Below the pieces are notes generated by a model. It saw nothing but the letters and a program-made list of their open reading frames with translations. It had not been told where the DNA came from and did no database searches. The translations under genes and the position numbers were made by a program. From Bacteroidia bacterium (GTDB lineage Bacteria; Bacteroidota; Bacteroidia; Chitinophagales; BACL12): DNA of 52,907 nt. This document shows positions 8,568 to 17,126 of this stretch, piece by piece; position 1 is the stretch's first letter; every line of letters begins with the position of its first letter. The DNA lies in NCBI GenBank assembly GCA_030432405.1, contig JAUIHG010000005.1, positions 1 to 52,907 on the forward strand, in the 5' to 3' direction.

Positions 8568-9842
8568 ATGTTGCACCGCGAATTGTTTTACCGCCATTTG
8601 GGCCAGACCAGCCCCGAGCCGCTGGCTTTTGAAGTGGAGCGGGCGGAGGGCGTTTGGCTCTTCGGACCCGCAGAGCCGCCGTCCGACCCCGCGGGGAGCG
8701 CAACAACGCCCTTGTCCGCAGGCATCCCTGCCGACCAGGCCCATCCCAGGCGCCGAAAGGTGCTCGACCTCATTGCGGGGATTGCCGTCTCCGGCCTGGG
8801 CCACGGGCACCCCAAGGTGCTGGAGGCCATTCGCCGGCAGGCGGACCGCTACCTGCACACCATGGTCTACGGCGAGTTCATCCAGGCCCCCCAGGTGCTG
8901 CTGGCCGAGAAGCTCTGCAGCCTCCTGCCCGATCCGCTGGACAGCGTGTTTTGGGTCAACAGCGGCAGCGAAGCGGTCGAAGCCGCCCTCAAACTGGCCA
9001 AACGCGCCACGGGCCGCACAGGCCTGGCCAGCTTCCACCGCTCCTACCACGGCGCCACCCACGGCGCGCTGAGCATGGGGGGCACGGAATCCTGGAAAGC
9101 GCCCTTCAGGCCCCTGCTCCCGGATACCCACCTGTTGCCTTACGGCGAAGACGCCGCGCTGGACCTGCTCTGCACCGACATGGCCGCCGTGCTGGTGGAG
9201 CCCGTGCAGGGGGAGGCCGGGGTGCGCGTGCCGCCCGACGGCTGGCTGCAGCGGCTGCGCGCGCGCTGCGATGCCCTGGGTATCCTGTTGATTTTTGACG
9301 AGGCCCAGACCGGCTGCGGCCGCACCGGCGTCTGGTTTGCCCAGGCCCACAGCGGGGTGGTGCCGGACATCATGGTCACGGCCAAGGCTATCGGCGGCGG
9401 CTTGCCGCTGGGCGGCTTTGCCGCCTCCCGGGACCTGATGCGCTGCCTGACCCACGACCCGGTGCTGGGGCACATCAGCACCTTCGGCGGGCATCCGCTC
9501 TCCTGCGCGGCCGGACTGGCCAGCCTGGAGGCGCTTTCGGCCGAAGGCCTGCTGGATCGGGTAAAACCCCTGGAAGCGCGTTTCCGCGAAGGCTTGCAGG
9601 ACGCGCCGGGCGTGCAGGACATCCGTTCCTGCGGCCTGATGATGGCCGTGCAGCTGGGCAGCTGGGACCACAACAAAGCGGTGATCGACCGCGTGCTGCA
9701 GGCCGGCATCCTGACGGATTGGTTCCTGTACTGCGACGATGCCCTGCGCATTGCGCCGCCCCTCATCCTGACGGATGCCGAAGCGGATTGGGCCATCGGC
9801 GTGTTGCGCGAGGCCCTGGCTGCTGAAATGGCGTCCCGTTAG
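8568..9842 (+). CDS. Class III aminotransferase (PLP-dependent)
   Basis: This 424-residue enzyme belongs to the ornithine/acetylornithine/4-aminobutyrate aminotransferase family. The family's landmarks are in order: VNSGSEAVEAALKLAKRATGR, FHRSYHGATHGAL, EPVQGEAG, LLIFDEAQTGCGRTG with the PLP-ring Asp, TAKAIGGGLPLGGFAAS with the Schiff-base Lys at residue 273, and STFGGHPLSCAAGLASLEAL. The ATG at 8568 is chosen because the open frame upstream overlaps the Spy-like gene and shows no homology. The amino donor cannot be read from the sequence. It is not clearly in an operon with a pathway partner. Confidence 0.92.
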   Translation: MLHRELFYRHLGQTSPEPLAFEVERAEGVWLFGPAEPPSDPAGSATTPLSAGIPADQAHPRRRKVLDLIAGIAVSGLGHGHPKVLEAIRRQADRYLHTMVYGEFIQAPQVLLAEKLCSLLPDPLDSVFWVNSGSEAVEAALKLAKRATGRTGLASFHRSYHGATHGALSMGGTESWKAPFRPLLPDTHLLPYGEDAALDLLCTDMAAVLVEPVQGEAGVRVPPDGWLQRLRARCDALGILLIFDEAQTGCGRTGVWFAQAHSGVVPDIMVTAKAIGGGLPLGGFAASRDLMRCLTHDPVLGHISTFGGHPLSCAAGLASLEALSAEGLLDRVKPLEARFREGLQDAPGVQDIRSCGLMMAVQLGSWDHNKAVIDRVLQAGILTDWFLYCDDALRIAPPLILTDAEADWAIGVLREALAAEMASR

Positions 9843-9926
9843 GAAAGTCAGGTCGGTGTCGGGCGTCTAGCTTGATGCCACCGCCGCGTCGGCGGTCGCG
9901 GAGCGGCGCCTAAACTGCCGTGCCGA

Positions 9927-10346
9927 CTAGTTGACGATGATTGTCTTGCGCACCGTGGTGGTGTTGCCCCCGGCGTCTTCGGCCATCACCTCGATGGAAC
10001 CCACCGAGCCGGCCGAGTACATCGTATCCGGCAGCGAAATGTCGAGGAAAACTTCGCGCTTGCGGTTGGTCAGGTCAATGGCCGCAGCGTATTCGATGGG
10101 CAGGGGCACGGTATCCGGATAGCCCTGGGTATAGGTCACCGTCTCCAGCTCCTGATCGTCCCGCACGTCCGAGATGATGGTCAGGATGTTGTTCAGCGTG
10201 CCGTTGATGGTATCGGCGTCGATCGTGTCCCCGGCGGCGGTGCGCAGGACTACAATGGGATTGACCTCGTCCTGGATGCAGGAGGTCAGGCCAAGGCCGA
10301 GCAAAAGGGCGGCAGCGGGAACGAGGGTGCGGAGGGAAAGGCGCAT
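9927..10346 (-). CDS. Small lipoprotein with an immunoglobulin-like region
   Basis: This 139-residue protein begins with a lipoprotein signal (LVPAAALLLGLGLTSC), with the lipid-carrying Cys at about residue 23. The mature part reads like one beta-sandwich: it starts NPIVVLRTAAGD and ends with MAEDAGGNTTTVRKTIIVN, the closing strands of many Ig-like surface modules. An ATG at 10346 is preferred over a TTG two codons upstream. It stands alone on the minus strand, tail-to-tail with the aminotransferase. I know no function for it. Confidence 0.7.
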   Translation of the reverse strand: MRLSLRTLVPAAALLLGLGLTSCIQDEVNPIVVLRTAAGDTIDADTINGTLNNILTIISDVRDDQELETVTYTQGYPDTVPLPIEYAAAIDLTNRKREVFLDISLPDTMYSAGSVGSIEVMAEDAGGNTTTVRKTIIVN

Positions 10347-10490
10347 GGTCAATGGTCGAGGTGGTCTGCCATGCCGGGTTCGCCGGCAGGCGGAAGAACC
10401 CCAAAGATAGTTCTGAAGGGCATAGGCCCGAAGGCCACGGTACGCTATGCACCGCGCTTCCGCGCGAAGGCCATTGGCCAGCCCCTGGCG

Positions 10491-11084
10491 CTAAACCAGC
10501 AGGGCTGCTTTGGCGGCCACCTTGGCGCGCTGCGGCGGACTGCCCAGGTGCTGTTCCAGAAAGCGGCGGTTGGCTTCCCGGGTATCCTCCGAGAGGATTT
10601 CCTGCAGCGCCGTCATGCAGGCTCCGGAGATCAGGTAGGGCATGGCGCCGGTGATCAGCCGGGCACCGCGGGCATGTGCCAGCAGGTGGTAGGCATCCAG
10701 TTCCGCGCTCGGAACCCCACTGCAGATGCAGGCGTCGATCCAGGCTTCAGGATCCCGTTTCTCCCGGGTGGCCAGTGCATTGATGCGTGCGCCCATGCGG
10801 GTGTGGGCTTCAAACCAATCGCGCACGGTCTGTCGGGAGCCGATGGACAATTGGGATTGAAACTGCTGCACACAGGGCATGCACAGGGCATAGGCATGCA
10901 CCTCGTGCCGGTTTTCGATCACCTTTTCGATAAGGTGTTCGGTGTCTGCGTTAATGGGGTTGCCGCATTGGGAACATTGTTGGAAGGGCGCGCTGGTTTG
11001 GGGGTTGAACCAGATTTTGGGGAGGGGAATGTCATTCACCAGGAGTTCCAAGCGGCGGCGTTGACGAGCGGTTATAAAGGACAT
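10491..11084 (-). CDS. Protein with two cysteine pairs, unknown function
   Basis: This 197-residue protein is not recognised. A CSQCGNP pair near residue 38 and a CMPCVQQF pair near residue 72 could bind one zinc ion as a ribbon. The remainder is helical (IGSRQTVRDWFEAHTRMGARI, REANRRFLEQHLG) with more scattered cysteines (CICSG). No membrane segment is present. The frame opens with a TTG at 11120, but the ATG at 11084 (MSFITARQRRR) is the more likely start. Confidence 0.6.
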   Translation of the reverse strand: MSFITARQRRRLELLVNDIPLPKIWFNPQTSAPFQQCSQCGNPINADTEHLIEKVIENRHEVHAYALCMPCVQQFQSQLSIGSRQTVRDWFEAHTRMGARINALATREKRDPEAWIDACICSGVPSAELDAYHLLAHARGARLITGAMPYLISGACMTALQEILSEDTREANRRFLEQHLGSPPQRAKVAAKAALLV

Positions 11085-11354
11085 GGCGTTTTTGCAAAAG
11101 ATGAGTGGGGCGAATTTCAAACCTGGGACGTTGCTCCAAAAGCTCCGTCACGGGTTATATATGTCGAACTGTAGACATACCTGATTGCCTGTGTCTTGCC
11201 TTTACGCCAAGCCCAGCTCATCGTTGCGAATATGGCGGATAAGACCGCTTGTGTCGCTTAGGCGACGATGTTGTGCTGGGATGTTGCTTGAGCGCTAAAT
11301 GAGGTGTCGAAAATGCGGCGGGAGGTCCGGGCCGTACCTACCTGCTGGGCATGA

Positions 11355-12908
11355 TCAGGGTCCGGTTTGTCCGGTGGCCCAAAACCATTTGGCCTCCAAG
11401 ACATGCTGCTTGGCCTGCGTGGACAAGTATTTGAGTTGGGCGTCGAGGAAACTGTTTTCGCGGCTGTTGACCAGAAAGGGGGTGCTTTCGCCGATGGCGA
11501 AACGCGTTTGCTCTGCCCGGTACAGGGTCCGGCTGTCCTCAGCCACACGGCGGTAGCGGTCCAGCAGGCGCTGGCCGCCTTCCAGGGCATTGTAGGCCTG
11601 GCGCAGTTTGACTTCCAGCGCCACCGTCTTTTGGGCCTGCTCCCATTGCAGTTGCTCCAGTTTCCAGCGCGCCTCCCGGGCCGCGCCTAGTTCTTTTCGG
11701 AAAAACAGCGGCAACTCCAGCTCCAGACCGAATTTGTAATCCGCCGTGAGCCGGTCCTGCAGGTTTTCGCCAAAAGGCGAAGCCGGCGTGAGCCATTGGT
11801 AGCTCCCTTGCAGCCGGGGCAGGATCTGCTGGGCCTTGAAACGCCGTTCGAAATCCTGCTGGGCCCATTTGGCGGTGGCGGCGCGCAGGATCGGGTGGTT
11901 TTGCGCCAGGCCGGCTTCGCGTTCCAGGACCGTGGCCAGGCTGGGCACTTCGGGTTGGCGCACTTCCGGCTGTTCGGCCAGCAGGTCTTCCTCCAGGGCC
12001 ACCGGGAAGCCGTCTTCGGTCCACAAAAAGGCCGATACCATCCAGCGGGCATTGGCCTCGGCCACCTGGGCCTCGATCCATTCGGCGTAGCGTTTGTCCA
12101 CCCGGATGCGCGCTTCCAGGGTGTCTATGGCCGCGCGGTTGCCGCCTTCAAACTGCGCGATGGCGATGTCGAGCTGCTGCTCGGCCAGGAGCCGGAAGCG
12201 GTCGGCCAACGCCGCACGCGCCTGGGCAAAGGACCAGTCCCAGTAGGCCTGGGCGGCATCCAAAAAAAGATCCACCAACAGCGCCTCCCGTTCGGCAGAC
12301 GCCTGGGCGCCAAAGGCCTGGGCCATGCGCAGGTCGGTGCGGCGGCGGTCGGTGATCAGGCCTTCCAGCAGGTTGACGCTAAGACCAAAACAGAATTGTC
12401 CGTCCACCGGCACGGTGCGTTCGGCATTCACGTATTCGCCTTCGGCGAAGGCATAATCCGCCTTCAATTCCACCCCGGCCCAGGTGGGGATTTTGAGTTC
12501 CGCACCGCGGATGTCCCAGTAGTCGGATTCGGAATAGTCCTTGACCGACCAGCCGGCGGCGAGTTTGGGGTCAAAGCCCCCGCGGGCCTGTTGCAGCCGG
12601 GCCTGGGCCCGCGCTTCCAACAGCGCGCCCTGCCGGGCAATCGGATGCCGTTCGGCCACCCAGGCCTGAAACTGGGCGTAGGAGAGCACCGAATCCGTCA
12701 GCCCGGCCTCCTGCTGCCCAACCCGGTCCAGGCTCCAGGCGCTGGGGTCCTGCGTGCGCTCCAGCCCGGCGGGCAGGATGCCCTGGGCATGGTGTTCGCC
12801 GGAGGCGAAGACCAGCAAAACCAGCAGCAGTAGGCCGGCAAAGCGCGCCATGGGGACCGACAGACGCGCCATGCGCACCGACAGAAAGGTGTGGAGCATC
12901 GGCTGCAT
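11355..12908 (-). CDS. TolC-family outer-membrane efflux/secretion channel
   Basis: This 517-residue outer-membrane channel is the exit duct of the type I secretion or efflux machine encoded just upstream. A signal peptide (GLLLLVLLVFASGEHHAQG) is followed by two repeated helical/beta-strand TolC units, seen in long amphipathic stretches such as ALLEARAQARLQQARGGFDP and TVALEVKLRQAYNALEGGQR. Its ATG at 12908 shares one base with the HlyD stop (TGATG), so translation is coupled. The gene carries four copies of the TTCGCC palindrome (11487, 11766, 12435, 12795), three encoding FAxGE. The substrate is unknown. Confidence 0.93.
   Translation of the reverse strand: MQPMLHTFLSVRMARLSVPMARFAGLLLLVLLVFASGEHHAQGILPAGLERTQDPSAWSLDRVGQQEAGLTDSVLSYAQFQAWVAERHPIARQGALLEARAQARLQQARGGFDPKLAAGWSVKDYSESDYWDIRGAELKIPTWAGVELKADYAFAEGEYVNAERTVPVDGQFCFGLSVNLLEGLITDRRRTDLRMAQAFGAQASAEREALLVDLFLDAAQAYWDWSFAQARAALADRFRLLAEQQLDIAIAQFEGGNRAAIDTLEARIRVDKRYAEWIEAQVAEANARWMVSAFLWTEDGFPVALEEDLLAEQPEVRQPEVPSLATVLEREAGLAQNHPILRAATAKWAQQDFERRFKAQQILPRLQGSYQWLTPASPFGENLQDRLTADYKFGLELELPLFFRKELGAAREARWKLEQLQWEQAQKTVALEVKLRQAYNALEGGQRLLDRYRRVAEDSRTLYRAEQTRFAIGESTPFLVNSRENSFLDAQLKYLSTQAKQHVLEAKWFWATGQTGP
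11487..11501. repeat. TTCGC palindrome, 6-bp stem, loop GAT
   Basis: TTCGCCGATGGCGAA, first of four in the tolC-like gene; coding strand reads F-A-I-G-E. Confidence 0.8.
11766..11781. repeat. TTCGC palindrome, 6-bp stem, loop AAAA
   Basis: TTCGCCAAAAGGCGAA, second in the tolC-like gene, in a different frame (S-P-F-G-E). Confidence 0.8.
12435..12449. repeat. TTCGC palindrome, 6-bp stem, loop TTC
   Basis: TTCGCCTTCGGCGAA, third in the tolC-like gene; coding strand F-A-E-G-E. Confidence 0.8.
12795..12809. repeat. TTCGC palindrome, 6-bp stem, loop GGA
   Basis: TTCGCCGGAGGCGAA, fourth in the tolC-like gene, at the end of the signal peptide (F-A-S-G-E); same sequence as 49824-49838. Confidence 0.8.
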
Positions 12909-14317
12909 CACTTCACCCTGCGGGAGGGGGCTTTGGTTTTTACATCCTCCGAGCTGCCGGAGCCTCCGCCGTTTTCCGCCTGGTTGAGGGCGTTGTAGAA
13001 ACGGGGCGGGAAACCGTTGAGGCGGCGCCAGATTTCATAACCCACCCGGACATTGCCGAGCATCACCAGGGCCTGTGCGCCGGCGCCGGGCCGTAGGGCA
13101 TCTGGCCAGACGCCTTGGTCGCCGTTGCCGGTGGGTTCAGCCAGGATGCGGTATTGGCCGTTGGCCGAGGTTACGTTGTCGATGCCGACCACGCGGCCTT
13201 CGAAGGTGCCGAAGTTCACCCCGGGCCAGCCGCTGACCTGCACGGCGGGCCAACCGTCAAAAAGGAAGCGCACCCGGCTGCCCAGTTCGATCAACGGCAG
13301 GTCCACCGGGTTGACGTAGAAGCTCACGGCCAGGTCGAATTCCGCCGGCACGATGGTCATCATGGTCTGGCCTTCCTTGACGGTCTCGCCGAGGCCTTCG
13401 ACCTTGACCTGGGTCACATAGCAGTCCATCGGCGCGGTGATGGTGTGGAATCCGGCACGGGCCTCGTAGTTGGACAGCATGATCCGCAGTTTATCACGCT
13501 CCGCTTCAGCGTCAAAGCGGTTGCTCAGGGCCGTGAAGCGGTCGGATTGCGCCTTGGCGATCTTGTCGGCGTATTCGTTTTCCAGGTTGCTGCGCGACAC
13601 CCGGGCATTGATCAAGGAGGCTTTGGCTTCCAGGAACTTGTTTTCCGCAGCCACGCGCTTGGCCTGGGCTTCCTGGAGCTTGAGGCGCCGCTGTTCCACG
13701 CTGATCAGCGATTCCAGATCCTGGTCAAAGAGCTGCTGCTGGCGCTGGAACTGCTTTTCGGCCAGGTCTTCGGCCACGTTGGCCGCCACGAGGTTGTTGC
13801 TGTCCGTGAGCACCTTGAGCTGAGCCTGGCGCACCTTGTTGTCGGCCTCCTGCACCTTGAGTACGAGGGCTTGTTCCAGGGCTTTGATCTGCCGCGCCAG
13901 GGCTTCGGCCTTTTCGGTGTAGGCCACGATGGCGGCGTCCTTGGCCTGTATCTGGGCGGCCGTGCGCTCCCGCAGCTTGGGGTCCACGTAGTCGGTCTTG
14001 ATCTCGGAGATCTGCAACAGGGTATCGCCCTTTTGGACCAACTGCCCTTCCCGTACAAACCAGGTGCTGATCCGCCCGTCGATGGCCGCCGGCACGTTTT
14101 GCGGCCGCTGATCCGGGTACAGCGTGGTCACCTTGCCCTTGGCCGGCACGGTTTGCGTCCAGGGCAAAAAGAGGCTGCCCAACAGCAGCAGCAGCAACAA
14201 GGCAGCCCATCGGGCGCCCTGCCGGGCGAAGCGCATGCGGGCCACCGCGTGGAAGGACCGCAGCCCTTCCGGCTTGACCGCATCGCGGACTGTATTGCCG
14301 GGGGAGATGTTGAGCAT
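12908..14317 (-). CDS. HlyD-family membrane-fusion (adaptor) protein
   Basis: This 469-residue periplasmic adaptor links the inner-membrane ABC protein to the TolC channel. Parts in order: a cytosolic stub, one membrane segment (about 36-53, ALLLLLLLGSLFLPW), a biotinyl-lipoyl half (PAAIDGRISTWFVREGQLVQKGDTLLQI), a long coiled coil (~110-275), the second lipoyl half (HTITAPMDCYVTQVKVEGLGETVKEGQ), then beta-barrel and membrane-proximal domains with GSRVRFLFDGWPAVQ. It starts 6 bases after the ABC gene stop and ends overlapping tolC, so the three genes form one operon. Confidence 0.94.
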   Translation of the reverse strand: MLNISPGNTVRDAVKPEGLRSFHAVARMRFARQGARWAALLLLLLLGSLFLPWTQTVPAKGKVTTLYPDQRPQNVPAAIDGRISTWFVREGQLVQKGDTLLQISEIKTDYVDPKLRERTAAQIQAKDAAIVAYTEKAEALARQIKALEQALVLKVQEADNKVRQAQLKVLTDSNNLVAANVAEDLAEKQFQRQQQLFDQDLESLISVEQRRLKLQEAQAKRVAAENKFLEAKASLINARVSRSNLENEYADKIAKAQSDRFTALSNRFDAEAERDKLRIMLSNYEARAGFHTITAPMDCYVTQVKVEGLGETVKEGQTMMTIVPAEFDLAVSFYVNPVDLPLIELGSRVRFLFDGWPAVQVSGWPGVNFGTFEGRVVGIDNVTSANGQYRILAEPTGNGDQGVWPDALRPGAGAQALVMLGNVRVGYEIWRRLNGFPPRFYNALNQAENGGGSGSSEDVKTKAPSRRVK

Positions 14318-14323
14318 GGCGGC

Positions 14324-16126
14324 TTAAGCTTCTGGAGTAGTGGGCGGGGTCGGTGGTTCCGGGGTGGAAGGCGTATTCGGAATGGGCTGATTGGGGTAGA
14401 ACAGCGGGTGGAAACGCGGGTTTTGCAGCACCTTGCTCGGGCTGTCGTTCGCCACCAGGCGGCCTTCATCCAAAACCAGCACGCGGTCGCAGCGGTAGGC
14501 CACCTGGGGGTCGTTGGACACGGCAAAGAGGGTCCAGGTGCGGTGGTTGCCGGTCAATTCGTCGAGCAGGTGCTGCTTTTCCTGGGGGTTGAAAGCCTCA
14601 AAAAGCCCTTCTACGGCCAGCAGCCTCGGCCGGTCCACAATGCTGCGGGCCAGGATGATGCGTGCCACAGCCGAGCGCGGGAGGGTGCGGCCGGTGGGTT
14701 CGATTTCGGTGTGCAGGCCGCGGGGCAGGCTTTGGATCAGCGGTTCCAGGCCTGTACGGCGCACCGCGTCGTCCACCGCCTGCAGGCTCACGCCTTCCTT
14801 GCCCATGGCGATGTTGTTCAACAGGCTGCCGCGGAAGAGGTCCTCGCCGGCGGTGTAATCGCCGATGCGTTCCCGCAGGGCATTGCGCTGCAGGTGGTGG
14901 AAGGAAATGTTGTCGGCCAGCAGCATGCCCTCGTTGTCGGCCATCAGGCCGGAGAGCAGGTTGATGAGCGTGGATTTGCCGGAGCCGTTGCTGCCGGCAA
15001 TCAGGATGCGTTCGCCGGGCTCGGCGCGGAACGAAATGCCCCGCAACCCAATGCGGTCGGTCTCCCGGTGGCGGTAGACCAGGTCGCGGGCCTCGATGGC
15101 CATGCCCGGATGGCGGTCGGTGCAGTCCTCCACCTGCAGCGGCTCGCGGCCTTCGCCCGCTTCCAGGGCGAGGTCGGTGACGTTGCCGATTTTCTCCACG
15201 CCGGTGAGCATGTCAAAAATGGTCTCGATGCTGAGGATGAGCTTTTCGACCGAACCCATCACCAGGATGATCACGATTTCGGAGGCCACAAACTGGCCCA
15301 CGGTGATCTCGTTGCGGATGGTCAGGTAGGCGCCCACAAAGAGCAGGCCGGCAGCCACAAAGGTTTTGAAGACCACCATGCCGCTGAACTGGAAGATCAG
15401 GATGCGGAAATGGGTCTTGCGGGCCTTGAGGTATTCGGTGACCAGTTCATCGGTGTGTCGGACGGGCAGGGGATTGTCTCCGGCCAGCTTGAAGGTGCGC
15501 AAGACCCGCGCCACTTCCTCCAGCCAGTGCACCACCGCGTATTTGAAACGGCTTTCCAGCAGGCTGCTGCGCAGGCCGGGAGGGCCGGTCAGGGCCACCA
15601 TCAACGCCAGGCTGAAGAGCAGCAGCACCCCCACAAAGACAAACAGGGGATGGTAAAAGGCCACCAGGGTCATGCCATAGAGGATTTGCACGGCGGCACT
15701 GGTGGAGTCCACCAGAAGCTTGGGCAGGCCCTTTTGGATGGTCAGCGTGTCAAAAAAGCGGTTGACCAGTTCCGGGGGGTACTGGCCGCGGAAACGCTCC
15801 AGGTGCAGGCGCGGAATGCGGTGGGCAAATTCCAGTGCGCTCCGCGCGAAGATGCGCTGCTGCAGCGCCTCGACGAGCGCCATTTGCATGACCTGGATGC
15901 CGCCGGAAAGCAGCACACCGAGGGACACCAGGGCGATCAGCAGGTTGAGCGAGGCGTTAAAGGTGCCCCCCACAATGAGGCTGATGACCGCCTGGATGCC
16001 CAGGGGGAGGGACAGGCTGATGAAGCCCGTCAGGATGGCGTAACCGAAGATGCGGAAGATGTCCGCCCGGTCTACGGAAAGCAGCAGGAGCAGCCTGCGT
16101 AGGGGCGTGGGGGAGGCGGTGGACAT
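14324..16126 (-). CDS. ABC exporter (membrane domain plus NBD) with a degenerate ATPase
   Basis: This 600-residue half-transporter is the inner-membrane motor of the type I secretion operon. Residues 1-310 form a six-helix ABC exporter membrane domain, and ~343-580 a nucleotide-binding domain. Walker A is intact (GSNGSGKS, Lys 384). The other motifs are not: the Q-loop Gln is Ala 426, the signature LSGGQ is LPRSA (482-486), the Walker B Asp is Val 505 (LLAVEG, with Glu 506 retained), and the H-loop His is Asn 538 (AVSNDP). No cysteine-protease domain precedes the membrane part. It may bind ATP without hydrolysing it well, or pair with another ATPase. No such partner is in this window. Confidence 0.92.
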   Translation of the reverse strand: MSTASPTPLRRLLLLLSVDRADIFRIFGYAILTGFISLSLPLGIQAVISLIVGGTFNASLNLLIALVSLGVLLSGGIQVMQMALVEALQQRIFARSALEFAHRIPRLHLERFRGQYPPELVNRFFDTLTIQKGLPKLLVDSTSAAVQILYGMTLVAFYHPLFVFVGVLLLFSLALMVALTGPPGLRSSLLESRFKYAVVHWLEEVARVLRTFKLAGDNPLPVRHTDELVTEYLKARKTHFRILIFQFSGMVVFKTFVAAGLLFVGAYLTIRNEITVGQFVASEIVIILVMGSVEKLILSIETIFDMLTGVEKIGNVTDLALEAGEGREPLQVEDCTDRHPGMAIEARDLVYRHRETDRIGLRGISFRAEPGERILIAGSNGSGKSTLINLLSGLMADNEGMLLADNISFHHLQRNALRERIGDYTAGEDLFRGSLLNNIAMGKEGVSLQAVDDAVRRTGLEPLIQSLPRGLHTEIEPTGRTLPRSAVARIILARSIVDRPRLLAVEGLFEAFNPQEKQHLLDELTGNHRTWTLFAVSNDPQVAYRCDRVLVLDEGRLVANDSPSKVLQNPRFHPLFYPNQPIPNTPSTPEPPTPPTTPEA

Positions 16127-16190
16127 GGTGCCGTGTTGTTGGGGGTAAAACTACCGCCGATTTTTGACAAATGATAGTATTGCTATCGAG

Positions 16191-17126
16191 TCAAAATGTA
16201 AACGACTCGCGAAAGGACAGGAGCTCATCCTGCACCGAACGTTTGGGCAGGGGAAGCGGTTCGAAGAGCCGGCATGGGGTGGCGATTTCGAGGCTGCGCA
16301 TGGCCAGGTGCTGGTTGACGGTCATCACCTCCACATCGGGGTGCTGTTCGCCGATCAGGTGGGCCAGGTCCCGGACCGACCAGTTGTGCTCCACGGCGTT
16401 GTAGAGGCCCGGTTCAGGGGCGCGGGATTCCAGGTCCGCCTGCAGGAGGGCCTTGAGGGTGCCGGCCATTTTGTCCACGTGCAGGAAGGGCCGGATTTGG
16501 GCGCCGCTGCCCTGCACGGTGATGCGTCCGCTGAAATGCGTTTCAAACAAGAAGCGGTTCAGCACGGCGTCGTAGCGGATGGCCGGGTTGTAGCCGTAGA
16601 GGTTGCCCGGCCGCAGGATCCAGGCGCGGCACTGCGCAGGCAGCCGCTGGAGCTGGGATTCGCCCCGCAGCTTGGCCTGCCCGTAGGGCGAATCCGGGTG
16701 GGGCGGCGTGGCCTCGTCGACCGGCCCTTCGGTATGGCCATACACCGAGGCGCTGCTCACGTAGATGAAGCGCTTGACCCCGGGGTGGTCCTGCAGGGTT
16801 TGCACGAGCTGCGCGGTGCCCCAATGGTTGACCTGGTCCAGGGCATGGGCCTCCTGGTCGGCAAAGGGCGTGCTCACCTTGGCGGCCAGGTGCAGCACGG
16901 TGTCGATGCCTTTTAGCGCCTGACCCAGCTTGCGGGCATCTAGCAATTCACCCTGCACAAAGTCCATGTTGGCCTTTCGGCCGAAGGCCCCGCCAAAAAA
17001 GGCGTAGGTCCTGCGCGAGAGGTTGTCGAAAATCCGAAGCGATTCCGCTGGACTGTCGGGCGCCTGCAGGGCCTGCACGGTGGCATAACCCAGGTAGCCG
17101 GCCCCTCCGGTGATGAGGATGTTCAT
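16191..17126 (-). CDS. NAD-dependent epimerase/dehydratase
   Basis: This 311-residue extended short-chain dehydrogenase acts on nucleotide sugars or similar substrates. The N-terminal NAD-binding loop is ITGGAGYLG, the active site shows VSSASVYG and the catalytic YGQAK, and RPGNLYGYNP follows as in UDP-sugar epimerases. The ATG at 17126 overlaps the stop of the sulfur-assimilation gene (ATGA), so the two are co-translated. The functional link between them is not obvious, and the substrate cannot be named. A longer in-frame start exists upstream but lies inside the neighbour. Confidence 0.88.
   Translation of the reverse strand: MNILITGGAGYLGYATVQALQAPDSPAESLRIFDNLSRRTYAFFGGAFGRKANMDFVQGELLDARKLGQALKGIDTVLHLAAKVSTPFADQEAHALDQVNHWGTAQLVQTLQDHPGVKRFIYVSSASVYGHTEGPVDEATPPHPDSPYGQAKLRGESQLQRLPAQCRAWILRPGNLYGYNPAIRYDAVLNRFLFETHFSGRITVQGSGAQIRPFLHVDKMAGTLKALLQADLESRAPEPGLYNAVEHNWSVRDLAHLIGEQHPDVEVMTVNQHLAMRSLEIATPCRLFEPLPLPKRSVQDELLSFRESFTF
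16657..16694. repeat. TTCGC palindrome, 9-bp stem, 20-base loop
   Basis: GATTCGCCC ... GGGCGAATC inside the epimerase gene; same arms as the family but with an unusually long loop, so its membership is less certain. Confidence 0.5.

Noticed and set aside
13115-16102. A plus-strand open frame of about 995 codons opposite the HlyD and ABC genes
   Set aside because: It is the antisense shadow of two clear genes, with shadow-like composition and no domain.
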